NCBI RefSeq assembly: GCF_000511355.1
Contig: NC_023135.1
Span: 2,320,371 to 2,384,370, forward strand
Length of the DNA stretch: 64,000 nucleotides
Direction: 5' to 3'
Origin: Leisingera methylohalidivorans DSM 14336
Lineage (GTDB): Bacteria > Pseudomonadota > Alphaproteobacteria > Rhodobacterales > Rhodobacteraceae
In this document: piece by piece, positions 56,028 to 64,000 of the stretch
Layout of the letters: every line of letters begins with the position of its first letter
How positions within the stretch are numbered: the stretch's first letter is position 1
The notes under the pieces: generated by a model
What the model saw: only the letters and a program-made list of their open reading frames with translations
Databases searched by the model: none
Told to the model about the DNA's origin: nothing
Translations under genes and position numbers: made by a program

Positions 56028-58580
56028 ATGGCCAAAGACACGCCCCAAACCTTCTACCTGAAAGAGTACACCCCTTTTGGATATGACGTTGAAAGCGTTC
56101 ACCTGACCTTCCGCCTGACGCCGGAAACCACCCGCGTTCTCAGCAAGATCCGCTTTGCGCCCAAAGCGGATGCAGCAGACAAGACCTTCTTCCTGCACGG
56201 TGAAGACCTTCAGCTGATCTCAGCAAAGATCGACGGCCAGGACGTCGCGCCCGAAGCCACCGATAAAGGCCTCACCTGCAATGTGCCCAGCGCCCCCTTC
56301 ACTTGGGAGGCCGAGGTGGAAATCAACCCGGCCGGCAATACCGCGCTGGAGGGGCTCTATATGTCCAACCGCATGTATTGCACCCAATGCGAGGCCGAGG
56401 GTTTCCGCAAGATCACCTACTACCCCGACCGCCCCGACGTGATGTCCACTTTCACTGTCCGGATCGAAGGCGACGAGCCGGTGATGCTTTCGAACGGCAA
56501 CCCAGTTGGCCAGGGCGAAGGCTGGGCCGAATGGCACGATCCCTGGCCGAAGCCGGCCTATCTGTTTGCACTGGTGGCGGGCGATCTGGTCAACTACCCC
56601 GGCGCCTTCACCACCAGGTCCGGCAAGGAGGTCGAGCTGAACATCTGGGTCCGCCCCGGTGACGAGGACAAATGCGCCTTTGGCATGGAGGCGCTGAAGA
56701 AGTCGATGAAATGGGACGAGGACGTCTACGGGCTTGAGTACGACCTCGACCTGTTCAACATCGTCGCCGTGGACGACTTCAACATGGGCGCGATGGAGAA
56801 CAAAGGGCTGAACATTTTCAATTCTTCCTGCGTTCTGGCGTCCCCGGAAACCTCCACAGATGCAAATTTTGAACGCATCGAAGCAATCATCGCCCACGAG
56901 TATTTCCACAACTGGACCGGCAACCGGATCACCTGCCGCGACTGGTTCCAGCTCTGCCTCAAGGAGGGGCTGACCGTTTTCCGCGATGCCCAGTTCACCG
57001 CCGACATGCGCTCGGAACCAGTCAAGCGGATCGAAGATGTGATCACCCTGCGCGCGCGCCAGTTCCCGGAGGACAACGGCCCCCTCGCGCACCCGCCGCG
57101 GCCTGAACAATTCCAGGAAATCAACAACTTTTACACCGCCACCGTCTACGAAAAAGGCGCCGAGGTGATCGGCATGCTGAAACGCCTGGTGGGGGACGAA
57201 AACTACTACAAGGCACTGAAGCTGTATTTTGCGCGCCACGACGGCCAGGCCTGCACCATCGAGGACTGGCTGAAAGTGTTCGAAGACGCCACTGGCCGCG
57301 ACCTGCAGCAGTTCAAGCTGTGGTACAGCCAGGCCGGCACCCCGCGGGTGAAAGTTTCGGAAGACTTTGCAGACGGCACCTACACCCTGACGTTTGAGCA
57401 ATCGACGCCCCCGACGCCCGGCCAGCCGGACAAGGCGCCGCGGGTGATCCCGATGGCGGTGGGCCTGCTGTCTCCCAACGGCAGCGAAGTGCGCCCGACC
57501 GAGGTGCTGGAGCTGACCGGGGCGAAACAAAGCTTCACCTTTGACGGCCTCGCCTCCAAACCCGTGCCGTCGATCCTGCGTGAATTCTCCGCCCCGGTGA
57601 TCCTGGAGCGTGAAACCACCAACGCCGAACGCGCCTTCCTGCTGGCGCATGACACCGACCCCTTCAACCGCTGGGAGGCAGGCAACGCGCTGGCCAAGGA
57701 GACCCGCGTGGCAATGGTTCTGGATGGCGCCGCACCGGATGCGGCCTATCTCGATGCGCTGGAAAAGCTGGTGCGTGACGACAATCAGGATCCGGCCTTC
57801 CGCGCACTGGTTCTGACCCCGCCCAGCCAGGCCGACATCGCCCAGACCCTGCATGAGCGCGGCTTCACACCCGATCCGCAGAAAATTTACGACGCGGCAG
57901 AGACCTTCACCCAGACGCTGGCGCAGCAGCTGGAAACCAGCCTGCCCCGGCTGTATGCCGCCACCACAGTGGACGGCGCCTATGCCCCGGATGCAAAAGG
58001 TTCCGGCAAGCGCGCCCTGAATGGCCGCATCCTGTCGCTGCTCACCCGTCTGGACGGCGGCGAACAGGCAGTGCGCCAATACGCAGCTGCGGACAACATG
58101 ACCCAGCAATACGCCGCCCTTGCCGCGTTGATGAAAGCCGAGAAGGGTGATGCCCAATCACAGGCATTCTTTGACCAGTGGCAGGACGACCGGCTGGTGA
58201 TGGACAAGTGGTTTGCCCTGCAGGTCGCCTGCTCCGCGCCACAGAAAACCGCAGCCACCGCGGCGGCTCTGACGAAACACGCGTTGTTCGACATCAAGAA
58301 CCCCAACCGTTTCCGCGCGGTCTTTGGCGCATTGGCGGGCAACCACGCGGGCTTCCATCATGCAAGCGGCGAGGCCTATGCCCTGCTGGCAGACAACCTG
58401 ATTGCATTGGACAAGCTGAACCCGCAGACCACCGCCCGTATGTGCGCTGCCTTCCAGACATGGAAACGCTATGGTACGGACCGGAAAGCGCTGCTCCGCG
58501 CCCAGATGAGCCGTATTGCCGGCGCGCCGGGTCTCAGCCGGGACACCAATGAGATGATCACCCGGATCCTGGATGCCTGA
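56028..58580 (+). CDS. pepN: Aminopeptidase N
   Basis: An 850-residue M1 zinc aminopeptidase. It shows the exopeptidase motif GAMENKG (about residues 254-260) and HEYFHNW with the second zinc glutamate in LKEGLTVFRD (HExxH-x18-E, about residues 291-316). The C-terminal helical domain is complete. It removes N-terminal residues from peptides in the cytoplasm, completing the use of imported peptides. The ATG at 56028 has GAGGAG 7 nt before. The next gene overlaps its stop by 8 bp. Confidence 0.97.
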   Translation: MAKDTPQTFYLKEYTPFGYDVESVHLTFRLTPETTRVLSKIRFAPKADAADKTFFLHGEDLQLISAKIDGQDVAPEATDKGLTCNVPSAPFTWEAEVEINPAGNTALEGLYMSNRMYCTQCEAEGFRKITYYPDRPDVMSTFTVRIEGDEPVMLSNGNPVGQGEGWAEWHDPWPKPAYLFALVAGDLVNYPGAFTTRSGKEVELNIWVRPGDEDKCAFGMEALKKSMKWDEDVYGLEYDLDLFNIVAVDDFNMGAMENKGLNIFNSSCVLASPETSTDANFERIEAIIAHEYFHNWTGNRITCRDWFQLCLKEGLTVFRDAQFTADMRSEPVKRIEDVITLRARQFPEDNGPLAHPPRPEQFQEINNFYTATVYEKGAEVIGMLKRLVGDENYYKALKLYFARHDGQACTIEDWLKVFEDATGRDLQQFKLWYSQAGTPRVKVSEDFADGTYTLTFEQSTPPTPGQPDKAPRVIPMAVGLLSPNGSEVRPTEVLELTGAKQSFTFDGLASKPVPSILREFSAPVILERETTNAERAFLLAHDTDPFNRWEAGNALAKETRVAMVLDGAAPDAAYLDALEKLVRDDNQDPAFRALVLTPPSQADIAQTLHERGFTPDPQKIYDAAETFTQTLAQQLETSLPRLYAATTVDGAYAPDAKGSGKRALNGRILSLLTRLDGGEQAVRQYAAADNMTQQYAALAALMKAEKGDAQSQAFFDQWQDDRLVMDKWFALQVACSAPQKTAATAAALTKHALFDIKNPNRFRAVFGALAGNHAGFHHASGEAYALLADNLIALDKLNPQTTARMCAAFQTWKRYGTDRKALLRAQMSRIAGAPGLSRDTNEMITRILDA

Positions 58581-59022
58581 AACACCCTCTCCGGCGGCGG
58601 GCTACAGCTTTTCCCGCCGGGGCCGCTCTCCGGCTGCGATGCTGGCAACGGGCGTCTGGCTGGCGGTATTGCTACTGTTGTGGCTCTTGCTGGATGCCGC
58701 CGTTTTGCTGGTGATCCTGCTGGCCCTGCCGGTTGTCCCCGCGCTTCTGGATCTGATCCGCAACCCCCTGTCAGGGCTCATGCTTTCGGGAAACCGGATC
58801 GAATGGTTCACCGGAGGCCTGACCGGCAAAGCCGAACTTGGGGAGATCGACCGTGTGCGTTTTGACACCCGATGGGATTTCTCAGTCCGCGCCACATTGA
58901 TCCTGCGCAGCGGCAAGCGCATCCGCCTGCCGCAGGAGGCCACCCCGCCGCACGCTGAAGCAGACGCCGCATTCCAAGCCCGCGGCATCAAAACCGAACG
59001 TCACCATTTCACTGCGTTCTAA
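58573..59022 (+). CDS. Membrane protein of unknown function downstream of pepN
   Basis: A 149-residue protein: two closely spaced transmembrane helices (about residues 22-40 and 41-60) form a hairpin, then a C-terminal soluble domain (residues 70-149) with alternating strand-like segments (IEWFTGGL, VRFDTRWDFSVRATLILRSGKRIRL) reminiscent of bacterial PH-like domains. I recognise no named family with confidence. It overlaps pepN by 8 bp, so it is translated with it. Confidence 0.72.
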   Translation: MPETPSPAAGYSFSRRGRSPAAMLATGVWLAVLLLLWLLLDAAVLLVILLALPVVPALLDLIRNPLSGLMLSGNRIEWFTGGLTGKAELGEIDRVRFDTRWDFSVRATLILRSGKRIRLPQEATPPHAEADAAFQARGIKTERHHFTAF

Positions 59023-59182
59023 CGGCCCCACCCTTAAATTTGCACATTTGACGTCGCGCGCGCCGCTGCCCCCCGCGAATGTTCCCATTGAGGCGTTAAC
59101 TTTCCCGGTGCCGCCATCTTTGCGCCCCAATCTCTGACGACATTGTGAGCAACGACAAGCTGCCACTCATCAGGAAGCGCAA

Positions 59183-60475
59183 ATGCTCACAACCTCTCGA
59201 CAGGCACGGGATCTTCTGTCCCGAATTTCAGATCTGGTTTCCGACCGCGCCAAGCCTGCTGCCATTCCTGTTCCTGTCCCTGCTCCGCATCCAGCCCCGG
59301 CAGCGGAGCTTCCGGAACGCCGCCTGGCAGACAGCCTGTCCATCCCGGTCTGCAGCGCAAAGGGCGATCCGGAGTGCATCCAGGCCCAGGATCGCGGCCA
59401 GTTTCTGGCCCGGCAGGAGCGCTGGGACGAACTGTCCCGGCAAATCCGTGACGCAGATCAAGCCCGCGCCGCCGCCCGCGGCGGACTGCCGCTGGCTGAC
59501 TTCGTCGCCTATGGCGCCCGGGCTGATGTTGTGAACGCAACCGAACATGCTTTGGCGGAGGACCAGGATGTCTGCAGCCGCTCATTGATCCGCGGCCTGA
59601 TGGCGTTCGAGGCGCTGCGGGCCGAGAACCGCCAAGATCCCTATCTGACGGCCCTGGTTGCCCTTGCCCATATCGACATCGGCTGGGCCTGGCGCGGGAC
59701 CGGTGGTCAAACCGTGGCATCGCAGCCGAACCAGCGCCGCTGCGCCGCCCATTTCGACCGTGCCGCGGCCTTGCTGGAGCCAATTGCAGAAGGCTGCCGG
59801 CACAGCCCGTTCCTGAAAGCCGCCCACTGCGCGCTGTTTGCCGGCCGCAATACCGGGACGCTGCGGGTGGCGGATGAATTCGGCGCGCTGATCGATCTTG
59901 CTCCCGGCAATCACCGCCACATGCGCACACTCGGCACCCATATGCTGCCGCGCCGGTCCGGTTCCTATGCGGCCCTCGAACTGGAGGCCCGCCGCTCCGC
60001 GTCCCGCACGGAGGAAACCTGGGGGGCTGGCGGCTACACCTGGGTCTACTTCGACGCTATTTCCATCGACGATCAGGCCTGCGCCCGTGTTGACACCCGG
60101 CTCTTCCTCGACGGGTTGAAGGACATCGTCAATGCCAACCCCTCGCAGGAGATGATCAACCTGCTGGCCGCCTATTGCACGGTTTCCCTGCGCAAGGGCC
60201 TGGGGCAGAATTTGCAGGCCGACGTGCCGCGGCTGGAGATTGCCGAGGCTGCAACCTGGCTGATCCGCGATCACCTGTCGGAACTGCATCCGCTGGTCTG
60301 GGCTCATGCCGCCGACGGCTTTGACAACAGTGCCCGCACCCGTTCCGCCAGCCGCTTTGCCGACCGCGGCCATGACGGCGCGCTTGCCGCCATAGCCGGG
60401 CAATTCCGCGGAGAGATCGAAGGCGGGCAGAAAGTCGCCTTTACCAACCACGGCCTGCAATTCAGCCCGGCATAG
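59183..60475 (+). CDS. Protein of unknown function (430 residues, helical)
   Basis: A 430-residue cytoplasmic protein: N-terminal helix with basic residues, a Pro/Ala-rich linker (residues 27-42, AAIPVPVPAPHPAPAA), then a largely helical body with repeat-like segments (ARQERWDELSRQIRDADQARAAARGG, LVALAHIDIGWAWRG, HFDRAAALLEPIAEGCRHSP) that look like degenerate TPR-type helices, and a C-terminal part with SISIDDQACAR-like and ANPSQEMINLLAAYC segments. I do not recognise the family; no signal peptide or membrane helix. The ATG at 59183 follows an AGGAAG. It stands alone between the pepN unit and the convergent tex gene. Confidence 0.75.
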   Translation: MLTTSRQARDLLSRISDLVSDRAKPAAIPVPVPAPHPAPAAELPERRLADSLSIPVCSAKGDPECIQAQDRGQFLARQERWDELSRQIRDADQARAAARGGLPLADFVAYGARADVVNATEHALAEDQDVCSRSLIRGLMAFEALRAENRQDPYLTALVALAHIDIGWAWRGTGGQTVASQPNQRRCAAHFDRAAALLEPIAEGCRHSPFLKAAHCALFAGRNTGTLRVADEFGALIDLAPGNHRHMRTLGTHMLPRRSGSYAALELEARRSASRTEETWGAGGYTWVYFDAISIDDQACARVDTRLFLDGLKDIVNANPSQEMINLLAAYCTVSLRKGLGQNLQADVPRLEIAEAATWLIRDHLSELHPLVWAHAADGFDNSARTRSASRFADRGHDGALAAIAGQFRGEIEGGQKVAFTNHGLQFSPA

Positions 60476-60491
60476 CCGGCCGGTTCTCATG

Positions 60492-60512
60492 AAAAACGGG
60501 GCCAAGGCCCCG
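60492..60512 (-). terminator. Intrinsic terminator of tex
   Basis: CGGGGCC (60497-60503) and GGCCCCG (60506-60512) form a perfect 7-bp stem with a 2-base apex. On the minus strand the stem is followed by TTTTT (60496-60492), 5 bp after the tex stop. It also lies just after the convergent unknown gene and may serve both. Confidence 0.8.
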
Positions 60513-60517
60513 CTTTG

Positions 60518-62863
60518 CTACTTCTTTTTAAAGGCATCCATCAGCGCCGCACCCAGCGCGCCTGTTCCCTGCTCCTTGCCTTGGCTCCCTTTGGGGCTGG
60601 CAGATGTTTTGCCTTTTCCGCCTGCAGGCTGACCGCCCCGTTGCGGCCCTGCACCCTTGGCCGGGCCGCGCGCATTACGGTCTTCCTTGGCCGACGCACC
60701 GCCATCTTTGCGCATGGTCAGGCCGATCCGTTTGCGCGGCACGTCCACTTCTGTGACCGTTACCTTGACCACCTGCCCGGTCTTCACAACCTCATGCGGA
60801 TCCTTCACAAACCGGTCCGCCAGCTGGCTGACATGCACCAGCCCGTCCTGATGCACGCCAATATCCACAAAGGCGCCAAAGGCTGCCACATTCGTTACCG
60901 TGCCTTCCAGCACCATGCCCGGCTTCAGGTCGGTGATCTGCTCCACCCCGTCTTTGAAGGATGCCGTCACAAATGAAGGGCGCGGGTCGCGGCCCGGCTT
61001 TTCCAGCTCCTGCAAAATGTCCCGGACTGTGGGCAGGCCGAATTTATCGCTGACAAAATCTTCAGCCCGCAAACCTTTCAAAGCGGTTTCATCGCCCATG
61101 ATCTGCCGGATGTCGCGCCCGCAGGCCGCAACCACCTTGCGGGCCACATCATAGGCCTCGGGGTGGACCGAGGACGCATCAAGCGGCTCCTTGCCATCCC
61201 GGATGCGCAGGAATCCGGCACATTGCTCGAACGCCTTGGGGCCCAGCCGCGCGACCTTCAGCAACTCCTTGCGGGACATGAACGCCCCGTTCAGGTCGCG
61301 GTGTGCGACAATCGCCTCCGCCAAGCCGGGGCCAAGCCCCGAGACATGCGCCAGCAGCGGTGCCGAAGCCATGTTCAGATCCACTCCCACACCGTTCACC
61401 ACATCCTCGATCACCGCTTCCAGCGATTTCGACAGCTTGTGCTGATCCACATCATGCTGGTACTGGCCCACACCGATGCTCTTGGGCTCGATCTTCACCA
61501 GTTCCGCCAGCGGATCCTGCAGGCGCCGCGCAATCGACACCGCGCCGCGCAAGGACACATCCAGGTCCGGAAACTCCCGCGCTGCAAGCTCGGATGCGGA
61601 ATAGACCGAGGCGCCGGCCTCGCTCACCACCACTTTGGTCGGTGCCTTCACCTTGGCAGGCAGATGGTTCAGCACCTCCGCCACCATCCGCTCGGTTTCG
61701 CGGCTGGCAGTGCCGTTGCCGATGGCGATCAGCTCCACGCCGTGTTCTGCAATCAGCTTGACGATCGACACCTGCGCGCCGCGCAAATCGTTCTTCGGCT
61801 GAAACGGATACAGCGTCTCTGTGGCCACCAGTTTCCCGGTTGCATCAACCACCGCCGCCTTGACGCCGGTGCGGATGCCCGGGTCCAGCCCCAGGGTCGG
61901 CCGCGCACCGGCTGGCGCCGCAAACAGCAGGTCCTTCAGGTTTCGCGCAAACACCTGAATGGCATCCTCCTGCGCCCGGCCGCGCAGATCGCCCATCAGT
62001 TCCAGCATCATCGAGAGGCTCAGCTTCACCCGCCAGGTCCAGCCCGCCACCTTGCGCAGCCAGGCATCGCCGGGACCGTTGCCGCCCGCATCCAGTTCCG
62101 CGGCCACCATCGCCTCGGCCCTCGCCACGCCCTCTTCCGGTTCAGGCCCGGCATCCAGCGTCAGAACGCCTTCGTTAGATCCGCGCAGCATCGCCAGTGC
62201 CCGGTGCGACGGCACATCGGCCCAGCGCTCGCTATGCGCGAAATAGTCGGAGAACTTGGCGCCTTCCTGCTCCTTGCCCTCGATGACTTTGGCGGTCAGT
62301 ACCGCCTCCCGCTGCAAGAATTCCCGCAGCCGCCCCAGCAGATGCGCATTCTCTGTCAGACGTTCGGTCAGAATATCCCGCGCCCCGTTCAGCGCGTCTT
62401 TCACCGTTGCCACCGCCTCGGTGACATAACCTTCGGCCAGTTTCTCCGGATCTGCATTCCGGTCCGCCAGAATGGCGTCTGCCAAAGGCTCCAGCCCGTT
62501 TTCCTTGGCAATCATCGCCTTGGTGCGCCGCTTCGGCTTATAGGGCAGATAGATATCCTCCAGCTGCGCCTTGGTTTCAGCCTTGGCGATCGAGGCCGCG
62601 AGATCATCGGTCAGCTTGTCCTGCCCCCGGATCGACTCGCGGATCGCCGCCCGCCGTTTCTCCAGCTCGCGCAGATACTCCAGCCGTTCCGCCAGGGTAC
62701 GCAGCTGGGTGTCGTCCAGCCCGCCCGTCGCCTCCTTGCGGTAGCGCGCGACAAAGGGCACCGTCGCGCCCTCGTCCAGCAGCGCAACCGCGGCGTTCAC
62801 CTGTTTCGCGGCGGCGCCGATCTCTGTGGCGATGGTCTGGCTGATGCGGGCGGATGTGTCCAA
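60518..62863 (-). CDS. tex: Tex family RNA-binding transcription accessory protein
   Basis: A 781-residue protein. The N-terminal helical domain has [21 protein letters not shown] (about residues 35-55). The YqgF-type nuclease-like domain has [18 protein letters not shown]. Helix-hairpin-helix elements follow ([30 protein letters not shown]), and the C-terminal S1 RNA-binding domain has [26 protein letters not shown], then a Lys/Gly-rich tail. Tex acts in transcription termination/RNA surveillance. The start is a TTG at 62863: AGGAGG lies 5 nt before it, and the length then matches the family; the ATG 28 codons upstream has no such site and falls in a repeat-rich gap. Confidence 0.95.
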   Translation of the reverse strand: MDTSARISQTIATEIGAAAKQVNAAVALLDEGATVPFVARYRKEATGGLDDTQLRTLAERLEYLRELEKRRAAIRESIRGQDKLTDDLAASIAKAETKAQLEDIYLPYKPKRRTKAMIAKENGLEPLADAILADRNADPEKLAEGYVTEAVATVKDALNGARDILTERLTENAHLLGRLREFLQREAVLTAKVIEGKEQEGAKFSDYFAHSERWADVPSHRALAMLRGSNEGVLTLDAGPEPEEGVARAEAMVAAELDAGGNGPGDAWLRKVAGWTWRVKLSLSMMLELMGDLRGRAQEDAIQVFARNLKDLLFAAPAGARPTLGLDPGIRTGVKAAVVDATGKLVATETLYPFQPKNDLRGAQVSIVKLIAEHGVELIAIGNGTASRETERMVAEVLNHLPAKVKAPTKVVVSEAGASVYSASELAAREFPDLDVSLRGAVSIARRLQDPLAELVKIEPKSIGVGQYQHDVDQHKLSKSLEAVIEDVVNGVGVDLNMASAPLLAHVSGLGPGLAEAIVAHRDLNGAFMSRKELLKVARLGPKAFEQCAGFLRIRDGKEPLDASSVHPEAYDVARKVVAACGRDIRQIMGDETALKGLRAEDFVSDKFGLPTVRDILQELEKPGRDPRPSFVTASFKDGVEQITDLKPGMVLEGTVTNVAAFGAFVDIGVHQDGLVHVSQLADRFVKDPHEVVKTGQVVKVTVTEVDVPRKRIGLTMRKDGGASAKEDRNARGPAKGAGPQRGGQPAGGKGKTSASPKGSQGKEQGTGALGAALMDAFKKK

Positions 62864-62881
62864 GGCGGCCTCCTGTTGAAC

Positions 62882-63039
62882 TGCTCGGGCTGCCAGTTCT
62901 AGCTCCGCGCAGGCGCATCGCCAAGGGGCTGAATCAGTCTCGAGCAAACCATCGCAAAGGGCAGCGCCCGTCCGCAGGCGGAAGCGAAGCGCCCGCCCAT
63001 GGGGGCGGACGGGCGCTGCCCGGGCTTACAGCCCGAGCA
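62882..63039. repeat. Nested inverted repeat between tex and gatB
   Basis: Outer arms TGCTCGGGCTG (62882-62892) and CAGCCCGAGCA (63029-63039) are perfect 11-bp complements. Inside them GGGCAGCGCCCGTCCGC (62959-62975) and GCGGACGGGCGCTGCCC (63005-63021) are perfect 17-bp complements around a 29-base loop that itself contains GGCGG/CCGCC. A competing hairpin CGGGCT-TAC-AGCCCG (63021-63035) uses part of the outer arm. It fills most of the 291-bp gap between the divergent tex and gatB genes. Confidence 0.7.
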
Positions 63040-63154
63040 ATTAAGGACGTATCCGCGCCTCCCAGCGCATTCTCCGCCACCAGCCCCTTGCCCCTTGCCC
63101 CGCACAAGCCTAGAACGCTTGGCAACCAAAGACATTCGGATACGGCGGAAAACC

Positions 63155-64000
63155 ATGCTCGACCTGACATATGAACTCCCCAAGCCCAAGGTGATCGCGG
63201 GCGCCAAGCATGACTGGGAACTGGTCATCGGCATGGAGGTGCATGCCCAGGTCAGCTCCAATTCCAAGCTGTTCTCCGGCGCCTCCACCAAATTCGGCGC
63301 CGAGCCGAACTCCAACGTGGCCTTCGTCGACGCGGCGATGCCCGGCATGCTGCCCGTCATCAATGAATACTGCGTCGAGCAGGCAGTGCGCACCGGACTC
63401 GGCCTGAAGGCCGACATCAACCTGTGGTCGGCCTTTGACCGCAAGAACTACTTTTATCCCGACCTGCCGCAGGGCTATCAGATTTCGCAGCTCTACCACC
63501 CGATCGTGGGCGAAGGCGAAGTGCTGGTGGAACTGGGCGACGGCACCGCGCGCAACGTCCGCGTGGAACGCATCCACATGGAGCAGGACGCGGGCAAATC
63601 GATCCACGACATGGACCCCAACATGTCCTTCGTCGACCTGAACCGCACCGGTGTCTGCCTGATGGAAATCGTCTCCCGCCCCGACATCCGCGGGCCGGAG
63701 GAAGCCGCTGCCTATATCGCCAAACTGCGCCAGATCATGCAGTATCTGGGCACCTGCGACGGCAACATGCAGAACGGCAACCTGCGCGCCGACGTGAACG
63801 TCTCGGTCTGTCTGCCGGGCCAGTATGAGAAGTACCAGGAAACCCAGGACTTCTCGCATCTCGGCACCCGCTGCGAGATCAAGAACATGAACTCGATGCG
63901 CTTCATCCAGCAGGCCATCGAGGTCGAGGCGCGCCGCCAGATCGCCATCATCGAGGCAGGCGGCAAGATCGACCAGGAAACCCGGCTCTATGATCCGGAC
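63155..64000 (+). CDS. gatB: Asp-tRNA(Asn)/Glu-tRNA(Gln) amidotransferase subunit B, N-terminal part (cut by window edge)
   Basis: The first 282 codons of GatB, the subunit that phosphorylates and amidates the misacylated tRNA with ammonia from GatA. It shows [21 protein letters not shown] (family start, about residues 22-42), [14 protein letters not shown], and [14 protein letters not shown] with [15 protein letters not shown] and LRADVNVSV, covering the kinase-like cradle domain. The ATG at 63155 ([11 protein letters not shown]) was chosen as it precedes the conserved region with GCGGAA upstream. The frame runs open past the right edge. Confidence 0.96.
   Translation, partial: MLDLTYELPKPKVIAGAKHDWELVIGMEVHAQVSSNSKLFSGASTKFGAEPNSNVAFVDAAMPGMLPVINEYCVEQAVRTGLGLKADINLWSAFDRKNYFYPDLPQGYQISQLYHPIVGEGEVLVELGDGTARNVRVERIHMEQDAGKSIHDMDPNMSFVDLNRTGVCLMEIVSRPDIRGPEEAAAYIAKLRQIMQYLGTCDGNMQNGNLRADVNVSVCLPGQYEKYQETQDFSHLGTRCEIKNMNSMRFIQQAIEVEARRQIAIIEAGGKIDQETRLYDPD

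Noticed and set aside
56220..58157. A 645-codon open frame on the minus strand across pepN
   Set aside because: Antisense shadow; pepN carries the complete HExxH-x18-E site.

Overview
The window is a GC-rich, gene-dense chromosomal segment from an alphaproteobacterium, most probably a member of the Roseobacter group of Rhodobacteraceae. The clues are the nuo operon layout with interposed DUF5333, DUF5337 and MAPEG genes, the long C-terminal tail on NuoE, the GlcB/GlcG pair, the two-gene pntAB, and the style of the small lipoproteins and intergenic repeats. No rRNA, tRNA, CRISPR array, integrase, transposase or phage gene is visible. Both edges cut genes: nuoG on the left, gatB on the right.

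Layout. (1) 1-7.5 kb, minus strand: the first half of the complex I operon, nuoA-B-C-(55-aa protein)-D-E-(DUF5337)-F-(MAPEG)-(lipoprotein)-(DUF5333)-G. (2) 7.7-15.9 kb, minus strand: a complete leucine/isovalerate catabolic (liu) operon, ivd - acyl-CoA synthetase - mccB - mccA - hmgL - hydratase. A palindrome sits exactly between the -35 region and a TATAAT -10 box upstream of ivd. (3) 16-19.3 kb: an SH3/DUF1236 protein, creA, a DegT/DnrJ-type aminotransferase and a phosphoglycolate-phosphatase-like HAD enzyme. (4) 19.4-23.8 kb, plus strand: the tightly packed cluster glmU-glmS-PPOX-family protein-alkD-like protein. (5) 23.9-27.8 kb: a lipoprotein, then moaA-waaA-glycosyltransferase (LPS core). 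(6) 27.9-37.6 kb: a scavenging cluster of two tandem M20D amidohydrolases, an ArgE-like deacetylase and a complete peptide-type ABC importer (fused double ATPase, binding protein, two permeases). (7) 37.8-44 kb: a YeeE/YedE sulfur-transport protein, a DUF3422 membrane protein, pntB/pntA and a small isoprenylcysteine-methyltransferase-like protein. (8) 44.2-51.6 kb: a periplasmic metallo-beta-lactamase-fold protein that has lost the HxHxDH motif, an SDR remnant, a YjbR-family protein, kynU and kynA, and a TetR repressor divergent from a two-subunit molybdenum hydroxylase. (9) 51.7-55.8 kb, minus strand: GNAT, a PuuD-type amidotransferase, GlcG/HbpS and malate synthase G. (10) 56-64 kb: pepN, two unknown proteins, tex and the start of gatB.

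Most of the window is central metabolism: respiration and transhydrogenation, leucine and tryptophan breakdown, glyoxylate use, peptide/N-acyl amino acid salvage, and amino-sugar and LPS supply. The points most worth a second look are the degenerate metallo-beta-lactamase-fold protein, a family of intergenic repeats (five copies recognised, three of them between same-strand genes of operons or adjacent gene pairs), a nested perfect inverted repeat between tex and gatB, operator-like palindromes at the liu, molybdenum hydroxylase, pntA and glcB promoters, the accessory genes inside the nuo operon, and a 430-residue protein of unknown function. All calls come from reading the sequence and family motifs; no database search was possible.
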